Assembly: GCA_004151065.3 (NCBI GenBank) | Contig: NWUY0300030615.1 | Location: forward strand, 9,654 to 27,822 | Origin: Larix sibirica | Taxonomy: Eukaryota; Streptophyta; Pinopsida; Pinales; Pinaceae | Direction: 5' to 3' | Length of the DNA: 18,169 bases | Shown here: positions 1 through 8,560 of the stretch, one piece after another | How positions within the stretch are numbered: position 1 is the stretch's first letter | Layout of the letters: each line of letters starts with the position of its first letter | The notes under the pieces: model-generated | Databases searched by the model: none | Seen by the model: the letters and a program-made list of their open reading frames with translations, nothing else | What the model was told of the DNA's origin: nothing | Translations under genes and position numbers: made by a program

Positions 1-1796
1 CTTGCAGATGATCAAGTTAATTTAATAATCTTTCATTGTGTTCAAACTTGAACTGTGTGCTATATTTTTTGTATCTTTTCTTAAGCACCAAAGATTAAAC
101 CCTGCACCCTTCCTGCATTTCACACGTTGTCATAGGGATATATTAAGGCTCGGTAATAGACTCATGTTTCCATGTTCCTATTTAGGTTCCATTGCAAATG
201 TTGTTCTCTATTACATAATGCTCGCTGCCCAGCTGCCGATTTTTATGTTTTTAGAAATTGGGGTACATAATGGTTTTGATTGGGACATATTATATTGTTG
301 CCATTGATATTTACTTCAATGGTTGTACGTAAGTACTGCTTTTGTGTTGCAGAGATAATAAGAAAGCCTAATAATTATGCTTTTAGCTCTGGCATTTCAA
401 TATCATGTTCCTTCTCCATTAGTATTGGACTGTGCCATTACACACATTATTATCATCCTTATTTTCCTACCGATGTACCTTATCTTAATGGTGATGCTAT
501 TGCAGATATCTTTTCCTTTGTGCACAATAAGTCATAAATAGAATCATTAATTGACTATGCATTCACTCCGAGTTTATTCTTGAAATGTGGATTTACGATG
601 TTTTTCAGTTGCATGTCATAATAAGTGCTGATAAGTTTGTTTTCTTTCATTTACATTTGGATTTCCAAATATCCTTGGATCATCAAATCCCAATTGGACA
701 AGCTCTCAAAGTAGCCTTGAATAGCATGGTTTGAATTTATGCTTGGAGATCAACAAAGACATCGTAGTTTGAATATTGAAGTAATATGTAAGTTGTACTG
801 TGCATTACATTGAACGTGTCTTTATTAAGAGGGATTTTTAATTTTTCGGTCGATCTGAAGGAGATGAGGCAATTGTAGGTTTTTTTACTAGCTTTTGCCA
901 CCTTGGGGTAATACTACCAATTTGTCACTTGAAGGTTGTTTTGACTAAGTTTGATACCTTAGTGCAACATTGGAAATCTGTCACTTAACACAGCCCGTAT
1001 AGAGCTGTATGACATATCTTAAGGTTTCATAGGATGACATCTTAGATGGTTGAATTTAAGCTCCATGTGTAATTTATCTTTTTTGCTTGCTTTTTGCATA
1101 CTAAAAAATTTATTTCTTCTTTAACGATGGAGAGAGTTGTTTTCTTTTTTTTCGAAGTGCTTCCAAGAACTCACCCCATAGGGACACATTACATACCATG
1201 GACTTCCTTCAGCTTAATTTCTAGGTCTGAGGTGGTATCTATTCTTCCAAAATTTTCCCTGGACTTGCACCCAACCTCATCCCTTTTTACCTTGTGGAAG
1301 GTTCAACGTTTTATCAACCTCACTAATCACAACCAAGGCCCCATTGACAGTTAGTTTTGTTCTGATATTTGATAGTTTAACATTTCAAAGCATTTGGTTG
1401 CAATTCTTGTTTGTAAAATTGTAATTATTCATTACTTGTAATTTGTTTATGATGGATTATTCTTCTCATTGCAACAGACTTTTTCGGAACAACCTTAATA
1501 AGGTAAGTCTTATTTTGTAATGATGCAAGCATTGCATTCCTTTGATGTGTGAAGAGGATTTTTCTAGACATATCTTGTGTCATGGTTCTGATAAGAATGA
1601 TGATATCATATTTTAGTACTAAGCTCACTAATTTCTTGTTGTGCATATGTTAGGGACCCCTTAAGTAATTTAAAAATTTTAGTCCCTTACTACAGGATTA
1701 GTAATTTTTGCATTCCTGATATTTAATATATGCATAAGAATTGATAATATGGTGTTTTCTGGTGTAACCTTACGAGCTTAACTGATGATTATGCAG
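1..1796. other. AT-rich sequence without recognisable gene
   Basis: Both strands were read for conserved protein blocks, RNA genes and repeats, and none was recognised. Reading frames of 70-90 codons exist but have low-complexity or arbitrary composition and look like chance. Several pyrimidine-rich stretches end in AG, which is expected by chance in such AT-rich DNA. It could be intergenic or a very long intron. Confidence 0.5.
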
Positions 1797-1921
1797 ATCT
1801 CAAAAACTTCATATAACTGAAATGACCCATGGGAGATGGGTGTGCACAAGAGAAATGGCATTGTTTATCTTGAGATGCATAAGCTTCCTGAAAGGCCACA
1901 AACCAAAATGGATCGTCAAAG
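1797..1921 (+). other. Possible exon-like block, product not recognised
   Basis: A 125-base block lies between an acceptor-like ATGCAG and a donor-like CAAAG/GTTTAG. One frame, read from 1798, is open through the whole block. A second frame, open from 1821, reads [15 protein letters not shown] and then [15 protein letters not shown]. Base composition is less AT-rich than the flanks. I do not recognise either peptide, no neighbouring exon was found, and two competing open frames weaken the case. It may be a decayed exon or chance. Confidence 0.18.
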
Positions 1922-2266
1922 GTTTAGTTCTTTCCTAAAGTTCTATATCATTGTTTTTATTATTAAACAAGATTGATTGTTATTTTTAAGAAGGGCATTT
2001 TAATACTGCACACATAAAAGGCTGTAGAGAAGTGTGCATTTGAAATCATTCCAGCTATGCTAATTTATTTAAATGGGCAATGATGATAACATTGTGATTT
2101 TCTCAAAGTGATATCCCATTTGATTCCCTTATTTTTGTTATGAGAGATTGTATAATTTAGAACATAACTTGTGGATATGGATACTCAACTAGAAGCTTAT
2201 GTTGGGGGCTATGGAAAGGTATCTAGTTTTTGTTGGTTTTACTAAGCATGCAAGTAAAAATGTAAC
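1922..2266. other. No feature seen between exon-like block and LTR
   Basis: AT-rich sequence with no recognised gene or repeat. It ends at the proposed LTR edge, and the final bases before it (GTAAC) do not match the five bases after the LTR (CAAGT). That is expected if the other LTR lies elsewhere, not for a simple solo LTR. Confidence 0.4.
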
Positions 2267-2580
2267 TGTAGGTGAGCATGCAACTATACATGTACATATC
2301 ATATCCTTCTCTCAAGGTTAGTACAAGTCCACTAGCTCTCCAAAACCCTAGCTAGGGAAAATATGAAAACCCTAGCTCAACCAAGGAGCTCCAGTAAGCA
2401 AGAATCACTTCAACACATCTTCATCATCTCTTCTTCTTCTTCTCCAATAAAAGTAACATAGAGTTTTATCACAAAACCATAATTTCCAATATCTAAGGGA
2501 GAAACCCTAATCCTAGACCTCCAAGATGCTCCAATATACTCCAAGAAACCATAGAAACTCAAGTGAGGGAGATCAAGTAT

Positions 2581-2619
2581 GAGAGAGAGAGAAAGAGGGA
2601 GAGAGAGAGGGAGAGAGAC
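2581..2619. repeat. GA/CT microsatellite inside the LTR
   Basis: Interrupted (GA)n with GGGA variants. On the minus strand it is the CT-rich leader just after the TATA box. CT-rich leaders are common in plant promoters and LTRs, so it may be an ancestral LTR part and not a random expansion. A shorter TTC-repeat stretch lies near 2430-2443. Confidence 0.75.
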
Positions 2620-2711
2620 AGACTAGTGTTCAATCCTCTCTAGGTTACATCTCATCCCAAGAGTGAATACAAGTGAGTGAATTAGTAATGAATGAGGACT
2701 CTCTCCTTCCA

Positions 2712-2720
2712 CTATTTATA
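2712..2720 (-). promoter_or_regulatory. TATA box of the candidate LTR promoter
   Basis: The minus strand reads TATAAATAG, a near-consensus plant TATA box, about 160 bases inside the proposed LTR start. It is followed by a GGAAGGAGAGAG run. In an LTR this would drive transcription toward lower coordinates in a 3' LTR, or of the element body in a 5' LTR. Confidence 0.4.
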
Positions 2721-3132
2721 TGATAAGGGATCCCAAAAATACTATGTGGGCTTGAGCCCTTACAACCAACCTAAAATAGGATCACACAGGCCAACATAAG
2801 TGAAATGCTACACTCCAACGTACATGTTTCATGCTCCAAGGTGGTTCATACCCTAAAAGGGCTCCAAGATGATGTAGCTACACAAGTTTACATGTATGTA
2901 TCACAAGCCTCCTAAGTAATGTACTCCACTGGGTTAGTTGCTCCCCTATAATAAATTTGTTTCCAACTAGGCATCCCTGAGAAAAATCCAAGCCTTTGAA
3001 TAGGAATTGAGACAACCACATTCCATATAGGGATTGATTCCCTCCTCTAGTATGAACAAAAATCCTCCTCCCAAGTAGGGTGCTCTTCGACCAGGTCAAC
3101 TCTCCATGTGGCCGAACAAACCATCTAGGGTC

Positions 3133-3218
3133 TGAACATACACCATGTACCCCAAATCTCATGAAGCACCCCCAAAATGGAGTAAATACTTTCGTAGTAA
3201 CTCAAAAATATAACACAC
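3133..3218. repeat. Short dispersed repeat, copy 1 (partner 6513-6597)
   Basis: The first ~40 bases (from TGAACATACACCATG to GAAGCACCCC) are identical to those at 6513; the next ~45 bases are about three-quarters identical. Similarity starts abruptly at the same base in both copies and fades at the other end. It sits in the interior of the retroelement relic, so the partner is probably a fragment of a related element. Confidence 0.85.
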
Positions 3219-3243
3219 TATTTACGAGGAAAGTGTTTACACC
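3179..3243. repeat. Imperfect inverted repeat
   Basis: The arm GGAGTAAATACTTT (3179-3192) is complementary at 11 of 14 positions to AAAGTGTTTACACC (3230-3243), with a 37-base loop. The dispersed copy at 6513 holds an arm that fits even better (GGTGTAAACACTTT, near 6560). The arms may be ancestral to the repeat. No function is implied. Confidence 0.45.
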
Positions 3244-3827
3244 AACACATGTAGACTTATTTTGCAAACCCCATCAAATCTACTATTTGCAATTCATCTG
3301 TAGTTGTGGTCTCAGAATCAACCACTGTCATTTGCAACAAGATTGTCAACCATGCTATCACAAGTACAACATCTCGATCCTCCAATGATCAATGACCACC
3401 TGTGAATATATAGGAATATCTCCTTGTAGCAACAACCAACTGCCAACCTCCATCATCCTTAACATCAAGGGTCACCATCAAAGAACACATCATGAACTCT
3501 CAAGGACATTATGCAAATATGTTCATATCGCCATACAAGATCAAGTCAATATTGGAATGCAAAGCTCGTGGTATAGTCATCAACGTTATCAACTTGTCAT
3601 CATGAGAATCCCTCTCATGCACCTCAAATCCTTTGGCAACTGAACTATCTTGAACTAGGCCAACTTCGTTATCTCGAGAGAATCACGAAGGAAGAGTATC
3701 ATTAAGGTAAACTCCCTTTGTTTGAGAGAATCCAAAATCTCTGGCTCTATACTCCATAATACTCCATTTAGCTGCAACTTTGGAATCAATCTCAACAACA
3801 CCCTCCCTCTAGGCATTACACTTCTCC

Positions 3828-3935
3828 AATGAATAACTAAAAGGATGATGGATGAAGTCAATCTTATCATAACACCTCTTCAATGAATAACTCTAAGGAT
3901 GATGGATGAAGTCAATCTCATCATCACACCTCTCC
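3828..3935. repeat. 54-bp tandem duplication
   Basis: Two adjacent units, 3828-3881 and 3882-3935, both start AATGAATAACT and both contain GGATGATGGATGAAGTCAAT. They differ at a few positions. The duplication repeats the peptide DEIDFIHHP / DKIDFIHHP in minus-strand frames, so it arose inside the unidentified interior block. Confidence 0.85.
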
Positions 3936-4151
3936 TTCTTTGTACAACTTGAAGTCACATGGATGGAAGAAAACAATGCTATATGACTAGCATAAATTGC
4001 TCCTACATGCTCTTGAACCGCTAGATCAACAATCACCACATTCTCCCTCATCACCGAAGGAGAAACCCTACGCACTGAAAGATCTCACAATCGGAGTGCA
4101 AGGATTGGAACATGGCTTGGCATGTGCCTTCTAACAAATAGAAGGTCCTAC

Positions 4152-4253
4152 CAACCTCTCGTTGGAATGTGTGATTGCCACAAGAGCAACAAGTAACCCA
4201 AAAAGGCCACCCTCTCTTACTCCTCTAGTCAAAGCCCTTGAACTTGCTAGACT
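4152..4253 (-). pseudogene. Copia pre-integrase segment remnant
   Basis: One minus-strand frame, 34 codons long, contains SLASSRALTRGVREGGL and ends HSNERL. This resembles the stretch between protease and integrase in plant copia polyproteins, where a basic RGVREGGLY-like patch precedes the zinc-finger helix. The bridging segment 4254-4296 (RVVFEGH, CTISD) is in another frame with stops. After NERL the expected integrase zinc-finger residues do not appear. The element is therefore deleted or unrecognisably diverged from here on. Confidence 0.6.
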
Positions 4254-4296
4254 ACAAATCACTGATGGTGCACTAATGTCCCTCAAAGACGACTCT

Positions 4297-4581
4297 TCAA
4301 TGTATATACGTCATACAAGAAACTAAAAGGAGGTTTTTCCTCAAACACGAAACAAATAAAATACCACTCAGCTCAAGAACATCACTTGAAGGCATATCGA
4401 AAGAAAAGTAGCCAAATTCTCTCATAAGGTACATGGCATCATCACCAATCACCACAGTCATATCTCCCTCTTGCTCATGAATCCTATTAAATAGTGTCTT
4501 GTCATATGTCATGTGTCTCAAAGCTCCATTATCCACATACCAACCAACACTCGACATAATGTTACTAGATAAACAAGTCAT
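4297..4581 (-). pseudogene. Copia aspartic protease remnant
   Basis: The 94-codon frame contains WYVDNGALRHMTYDKTLF, matching the W-[IY]-x-D-[ST]-G-A-S-x-H-M-T signature of copia retropepsins, which cut the Gag-Pol polyprotein. It then has VVIGDDAMY and ends with LFVSCLRKNLLLVSCM, matching the usual [VL]-P-x-L-x-K-N-L-L-S-V block. The catalytic D-[ST]-G triad reads D-N-G here, which should abolish or badly impair cleavage. The frame is interrupted from gag by stops near 4582-4644 and stops at 4297, before the pre-integrase segment. The family call is firm; the protein is certainly not functional in this copy. Confidence 0.85.
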
Positions 4582-4644
4582 GGAAAAGGTAGTCCCAAAC
4601 TAAGAGGTCATCTCCTCTACTCTTGCTACATGCCCAACAGCAAC

Positions 4645-5407
4645 TTAGTTCATGCCCTTTCGCTTCATGAACGAACATTGTCCTACAAAATATTCCATCT
4701 TGTGACATGGAAAGCACATGACCTTACTTAGGCCCTCCTTACCTGTATTTGTCCCATCCTTCTTAAATCCTTTCTTGCTACACTTCTTCATCCTCCCGAC
4801 GAGACCAATAGCATCTACTTCTACTTGTTTCTTTGGACAAGACTGTAAGATTTCCTCTTGCACAAGATCCACCCAAAGTTTTAGGAAATCTGGTATATTT
4901 TCTTGAGCAAAAATATGTTTAACAAAAATCACCTAGTAAGGAGTAAGCCACCTTTAAAGGCTATGGATACTAGTTCCCAATCCTCAACCTTAGTTATAAC
5001 GGTGGCCAATTGATCCTTCAATTCACTGATCCTAGTCAAAAAGGTTACAATAGTATTTGTCTTGCTCATATGAACCACTTAAAGTTGGCTTTGTAAGACT
5101 ATCTATCGAGAAGCACAAGAATTCTAAAATAGAATATCAGAGCATCAAACATTTCCTTACCTAACTTCTTATCTACAATGTGTGAGAAGAAATGATGCTT
5201 TAAATCCAACAACGATTCTCTTACTTTGGCTTCCTTCTTCCGATGAGTGGCCAACCATGTCAGAATAGGTTTTAGAATCTCTTTCAATACACATTCCAAA
5301 AGATTGACTTCTTCCACTAAAATCTGAAACCTAAGCTTCCATGGAACAAATTTGTAAGCCCCTTCCAACCTATCACACTCTCTAAGACCGAGAATCCTCA
5401 TACACAT
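4645..5407 (-). pseudogene. Copia gag (capsid and nucleocapsid) remnant
   Basis: Three minus-strand pieces give a nearly full gag order. Piece 1 (5407-5099) has RECDRLEGAYKFVPWKLR, the UBN2/copia-gag start, and later KKEAKVRESLLDLKHHFF. Piece 2 (about 5065-4950, another frame) reads LKDQLATVITKVEDWEL and VSIAFKGG. Piece 3 (4932-4645) has FAQENIPDFLKLWVDLVQEE and then a knuckle CFPCHKMEYFVGQC. Gag would form the virus-like particle and bind element RNA. The knuckle is C-x2-C-x4-Y-x4-C, so the conserved histidine is replaced by tyrosine. At least two frameshifts separate the pieces. Start chosen at 5407 is the first ATG before the conserved block. Confidence 0.85.
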
Positions 5408-5664
5408 CCTGTGAAAGTATCAATTGCCCAAAATCAACAGTACATGGAGTAGACAAAGCAACCCTTCCATGGGCAAAGGTGCTTATCTCAAACAACCTAG
5501 GATTTCACACCCAACGACTGTAGCTAGATCGAGTACCTATCCCAAGTCATCACTAGCTGAAATACAACTCCCTCTTACTCAANATGGTTTGCAAAACAAA
5601 GATTTAAACTTCCACAATCTTGTTTTGGCCTCATACTGATAACTAACACAGAGGCGAAAAGTTA
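5408..5664. other. Expected leader of the copia element, not resolved
   Basis: This stretch lies just upstream of gag on the minus strand, where a leader, primer-binding site and 5' LTR should be. No second copy of the 2267-2882 LTR is found. An N interrupts it at 5583. The short word TTATCAG on the minus strand near 5637-5643 only loosely resembles the usual initiator-tRNA primer site. Confidence 0.4.
5583..5583. other. Single undetermined base (N)
   Basis: Context CTTACTCAA-N-ATGGTTTGC. No duplication of flanking sequence is visible on either side. It may be an ambiguous base or a contig join. Its position, where the missing 5' LTR of the copia relic would start, makes a join across a collapsed repeat possible. 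Confidence 0.9.
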
Positions 5665-5752
5665 GAAAAGGATTAAAAAATGGCCAAAAAATCATCCTTC
5701 CGCAGTCGGAAAAGGCTTTAAAATATGGCCAAAAAAACATCCTTCCGCAATC
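5665..5752. repeat. 44-bp tandem duplication
   Basis: Units 5665-5708 and 5709-5752 share GAAAAGG at the start, then a TGGCCAAAAAA core, then CATCCTTCCGCA. They differ by several substitutions. The units end in the CCGCA word that becomes the dominant motif of the following tract. Confidence 0.85.
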
Positions 5753-6330
5753 CACAATCTGCGGGGGTGCGGGATTGCAGGCACCATTTTCCAATGTTCA
5801 AAAGTACAATTCGAAATCCACAATCGGAACTGTGGGAATGCTGAAATACGGATATGTGGAATGTGGAAATGTGGAATGTAATTCCAAATTCGGAAATGCA
5901 GTCCACAATCCACAATCCACAATCGGAAATGTGAGAACACTGAGGTGCAGGGCTAAGTAATGGGGAAAAGAAGGATGTGGGATTGAGGGCATGTGGAATT
6001 ACGGGCATGCGGATTGCGGAAATGTGGGAGAGCATTTGAAAAACTGGAAAAATCAACCCGCAATCCGCAATAAGAACTGCGGAAAAGCGGGATTGTGGCA
6101 TTGCGGAAATGCGGGATTGTGGAAACAAATTTAGAAATTCAGAAATACAATCTGCAATATTCAGTTGGAAACGCGGGAAGGCGAAAATTCGGGATTGTGG
6201 AATTGCGGGATTGCGGATACAATTTCAAATGATTGGAGATTCAATCCACAATCTGTAACCCGACATTGGACATGCTTAAATGCAAAAAAGGCATGATGCA
6301 GAACTTAGGAATGAGGGAGTGCGGAAATGG
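5753..6330. repeat. Degenerate GCGG/GTGG-word satellite-like tract
   Basis: About 580 bases are built from short variable words such as ATTGCGGGATTG, AATGCGGGATTGTGG, ATGTGGAATGTGG and, in the opposite sense, CCACAATCCACAATC and CCCGCAATCCGCAAT. No fixed period is evident. Both orientations are interleaved, so fold-back structures are possible. GCGG and GTGG alternate at equivalent places, the pattern expected from CpG decay. Antisense frames encode runs such as DCGLWIVDCG, an artefact of the repeat. The tract is visibly richer in G on the plus strand than its AT-rich neighbours. Confidence 0.8.
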
Positions 6331-6456
6331 ATTTTCTTTTGTTATCTTTTAAGAAAAACTAAGTGTCAGGGGTAAGATGAAATAAACTCTGAGTAAGATC
6401 AAAGGAGGGGCCCTACAATTTTAAAAAAAAATTGGGATAAGGTTGTAGCTGCAATA

Positions 6457-6511
6457 GGAGTGCAACTCTAAGATGTCTCAAAAATTGTTCAGAGAAACTC
6501 CANTAAAAGGG
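6457..6511. repeat. Short direct repeat, copy A (partner 6931-6985)
   Basis: Shared blocks are GGAGTGCA, then TCTCAAAAA, then AGAAACTCCA and AAAGG, about 80% identical overall by eye. Copy A contains the N at 6503. The same spacing in copy B shows that exactly one base is missing information there. Confidence 0.75.
6503..6503. other. Single undetermined base (N) inside a repeat
   Basis: Copy A reads ACTCCANTAAAAGG and copy B reads ACTCCATTTAAAGG, the same length. Here the N therefore behaves as one ambiguous base (probably T) and not as a gap, unlike the N at 14541. Confidence 0.8.
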
Positions 6512-6512
6512 T

Positions 6513-6597
6513 TGAACATACACCATGTACCCCAAATCTCATGAAGCACCCCAAACATGGTGTAAACACTTTTGGAGTAACCCGAAAAACTAACACT
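6513..6597. repeat. Short dispersed repeat, copy 2 (partner 3133-3218)
   Basis: The first ~40 bases match the copy in the copia relic, then identity falls. Sequence to the left (6457-6512) does not resemble the corresponding part of the relic, so the shared edge is sharp. This suggests a breakpoint or an element end at this base. Confidence 0.85.
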
Positions 6598-8217
6598 CAC
6601 ATCAATAAGAAATAAAACATTGATTTCCATGTCTTCAACAAATATTCAATAATAGCTCTAGAGTATTTATGCTCAAACTTTTAACAACCATTACGATGTG
6701 AGGGAGCTTCTCTTATATAGAGTTTAATATTATATGGATTTCCATGATGGGAAACATAAGATATAGTATTTTCCAATAAAATCCTCAAGATCAGTCAATA
6801 ATGCATAATAAAATTAATAGAAAAGAGTGGACATGCCACTTGTCCTCTCCTCAAGCAAGGAACCTTGTCTTAATAGGATTGTTTGACCACGTAAACCCCA
6901 CCAAGGGTCAATGTGTAAATTAAAACCTATGGAGTGCACCTATAATAGGTCTCAAAAAGTGTTCATAGAAACTCCATTTAAAGGAGTGCTACATTAAACC
7001 CAAAGATAAATCATTATTATGTATTAACCCCATGGCCTAAAATAGAAAAACCAGATAGGGTGCTTTCCCTTGAAATATATAAAACTCATCCTCCAAGGTG
7101 ATCCATGAGTGAAGGAGACCTCAAACAATGTGCCAAAGCATAGATTCATGTGTATGGGCATCAAAACAAACCTTATATCCCTAAAAGAAGGCATGTGTAC
7201 TAGAGAAGTGTGAATGAAGGGTGGTTATAACTTGATATATGTGCCGAGGGTTAAGAATGAATGGAGTGCTCCACCAAGTGAGGTAGTCAATGACCTCAAA
7301 ATTCCATTGAAATTCTAAAAATAATCCTATGCACTAGGGAAATCCTCCATCAAGTTGAAGAGAACATGACAAGTCAACTAATATAGATATTGGAAGGCTA
7401 AACCATGTAGGAATTTGTGCAAATGATTTCTCCTCTCTGTATACCACAAGTGATATGGCCCTCATCCATGCAATTGCTCAATCCAATCAACCGATATGCC
7501 TCTGCCATGTGTCATAAAGATGCCCAAGTAGATGATAATCCATGGTTTACATGCATCCAAATAGAAACAAGAGCAACATAGATGCAATGTCTCTGATAAC
7601 AACTTTCATAGTAAATTTCCATTTAAATATGCAGTCAATCTTTGGTAAATTATTGAACTTGAAAGTGTTCAACATATCAAGGATCTTGAATGAGACCAAG
7701 AAAAAAAATTATGAACCAGTGAGTGCCTAAAATCTGAATATTGTAGGAAAATAAGTATTACCTGTGAAAATGTGGCAATGCTAGGGAAGAGCTATATTGA
7801 AATTAGACAAACCTGTCCAACTTATTAACTAAAATTGAATAATTGAGTAATCCATATGCTCTACAATTAAGAATCTCCACCAGCAAACAAAAAAAAAGAT
7901 GCCACTTGTGTAGGTAAGGAAAGGTAAGGAAATGATGGCTTTGGGTGGTATCTACTCACCTAATAAAGTCTTCCTACCATTGGACATGGAATAATGATGA
8001 ACACAAACATCATCCTCAAACTTGCAGCCTAACACTACTCAATTTGTTCTTGACACTGTTGTCTTTTGGAATTGCTTTTTGTCCTGGTGGGCCCAATTTT
8101 TATACTCTATGTTTTAGTCCTTAAGGCAATATCATACTATGTTTTTGAAGGTTTATGAGTATATGTTCTTTCTTGAGGTGTGCCACCATGCAATCTACTT
8201 TCATTTGAAATTTTAAG
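6598..8217. other. Repeat-like AT-rich sequence without recognised gene
   Basis: The stretch 6900-7550 has a texture like the retroelement interior (GGAGTGCTCC, CTCCAAGGTGATCCATG), but no protein motif is recognised on either strand. CTCCAAGGTGATCCAT (near 7092) recalls CTCCAAGGTGGTTCAT in the candidate LTR (near 2835). It may be another decayed retroelement. A small AGGTAAGGAA doublet lies near 7915. Nothing else is seen from 7550 to 8217. Confidence 0.35.
6931..6985. repeat. Short direct repeat, copy B (partner 6457-6511)
   Basis: Counterpart of copy A with offset 474 bases. The unit is followed here by AGTGCTACATTAAACCC, whereas copy A runs into the 3133-type repeat, so the similarity ends close to AAAGG. 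Confidence 0.75.
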
Positions 8218-8493
8218 ATGGATGTAATTTCTTCATTTCAATTAAATCCTACCTTCAACAAAAAATATCAAGGCCCTAAAAAATTAGACTTATGGGAATG
8301 TCATGAAAGCACTTTCAACTATGTTGTTGATGCAGCTTGGCCAGATGCTTGTGTTCTAAGTGATAATTTAAAAATTATATGCTTATTTCCTCACAAGAAG
8401 AATTATTCCTTCAATTCATCTTCACATAAATATTCTAAAAAACTATGGAACTATTTCAAAATTAGGAAATATATATTCTATTGTATTTTGTAA
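8218..8493 (+). other. Unrecognised 91-codon open frame
   Basis: It opens with ATG and reads DLWECHESTFNYVV and DAAWPDACVLSDNL in its first half, a less biased composition than other frames here. The second half becomes K/Y/S/F-rich, as in AT-rich non-coding DNA. There are no known motifs, no signal peptide, and no clear splice or promoter context. It is most likely chance, or a decayed exon in the first ~60 codons. Confidence 0.12.
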
Positions 8494-8560
8494 CTTTACT
8501 AGGTTTCATATTTCATTAATAAAGTATTATTCCATTCATTTGAAGAACACCTATTCACAA

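Larger units (their letters stand above)
2267..2882 (-). repeat. Candidate LTR (3' LTR of the minus-strand copia relic)
   Basis: The 616-base block begins TGTAGGTG and ends GTAGCTACA, giving the TG..CA ends and 5-base inverted termini (TGTAG/CTACA) usual for LTRs. Read on the minus strand it has a promoter-like half with TATAAATAG, then a C/T-rich stretch, as in a U3-R-U5 layout. No second copy is in the window, target-site duplications are not found, and no convincing polypurine tract adjoins it. The LTR call is therefore inferred from internal architecture. The edges could be off by tens of bases. Confidence 0.5.
2883..4080 (-). other. Unidentified interior block of the retroelement
   Basis: This block lies between the pre-integrase remnant and the candidate LTR, where integrase, reverse transcriptase and RNase H should be. 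Minus-strand frames are moderately long: 94 codons ending at 2878, 71 ending at 3655 and 60 ending at 3893. They show no pol motifs such as the YVDD box or the integrase HHCC/DDE residues. The 94-codon frame contains RPHGELTWSKSTLLGRRIF and GLDFSQGCLVGNKF, which look coding-like but are not recognised. It could be a captured sequence, a 3' non-coding region, or a second nested element. Confidence 0.4.
2267..5640 (-). mobile_element. Relic of a Ty1/copia-type LTR retrotransposon
   Basis: On the minus strand the order is gag (about 5407 to 4645), CCHC-like knuckle (near 4670), aspartic protease (4581 to 4297), pre-integrase segment (4253 to 4152), an unidentified block, then a candidate 3' LTR. 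This gag-protease order with a short pre-integrase module is typical of plant copia elements, which copy themselves through RNA. All parts are broken by stops and frameshifts. Integrase, reverse transcriptase and RNase H were not recognised, so at least two thirds of pol is missing or unrecognisable. The 5' LTR expected beyond about 5640 is not visible; an N at 5583 and a satellite-like tract lie there instead. The right boundary is approximate. The copia assignment is firm for gag and protease, weaker for the low-coordinate half. Confidence 0.72.

Noticed and set aside
38-537. Two plus-strand frames of 85-89 codons
   Set aside because: Hydrophobic composition arises from T-rich DNA. No start context, splice pattern or domain supports a gene.
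3080-3643. Plus-strand frames of 83-102 codons
   Set aside because: They are on the strand opposite the retroelement relic, with Cys/His-rich but disordered composition and no motif. Judged to be shadows.
5627-5643. Minus-strand GTTATCAGTATGAGGCC as a copia primer-binding site
   Set aside because: Only the ATCAG core agrees with the usual TGGTATCAGAGC-type site complementary to initiator tRNA-Met. There is no adjoining LTR end, so it is not reported as a feature.
5579-6128. Antisense reading frames rich in DCGLWIVDCG-like runs
   Set aside because: They are a direct product of the GATTGTGG/GCGG word repeats in the DNA and show no protein family.
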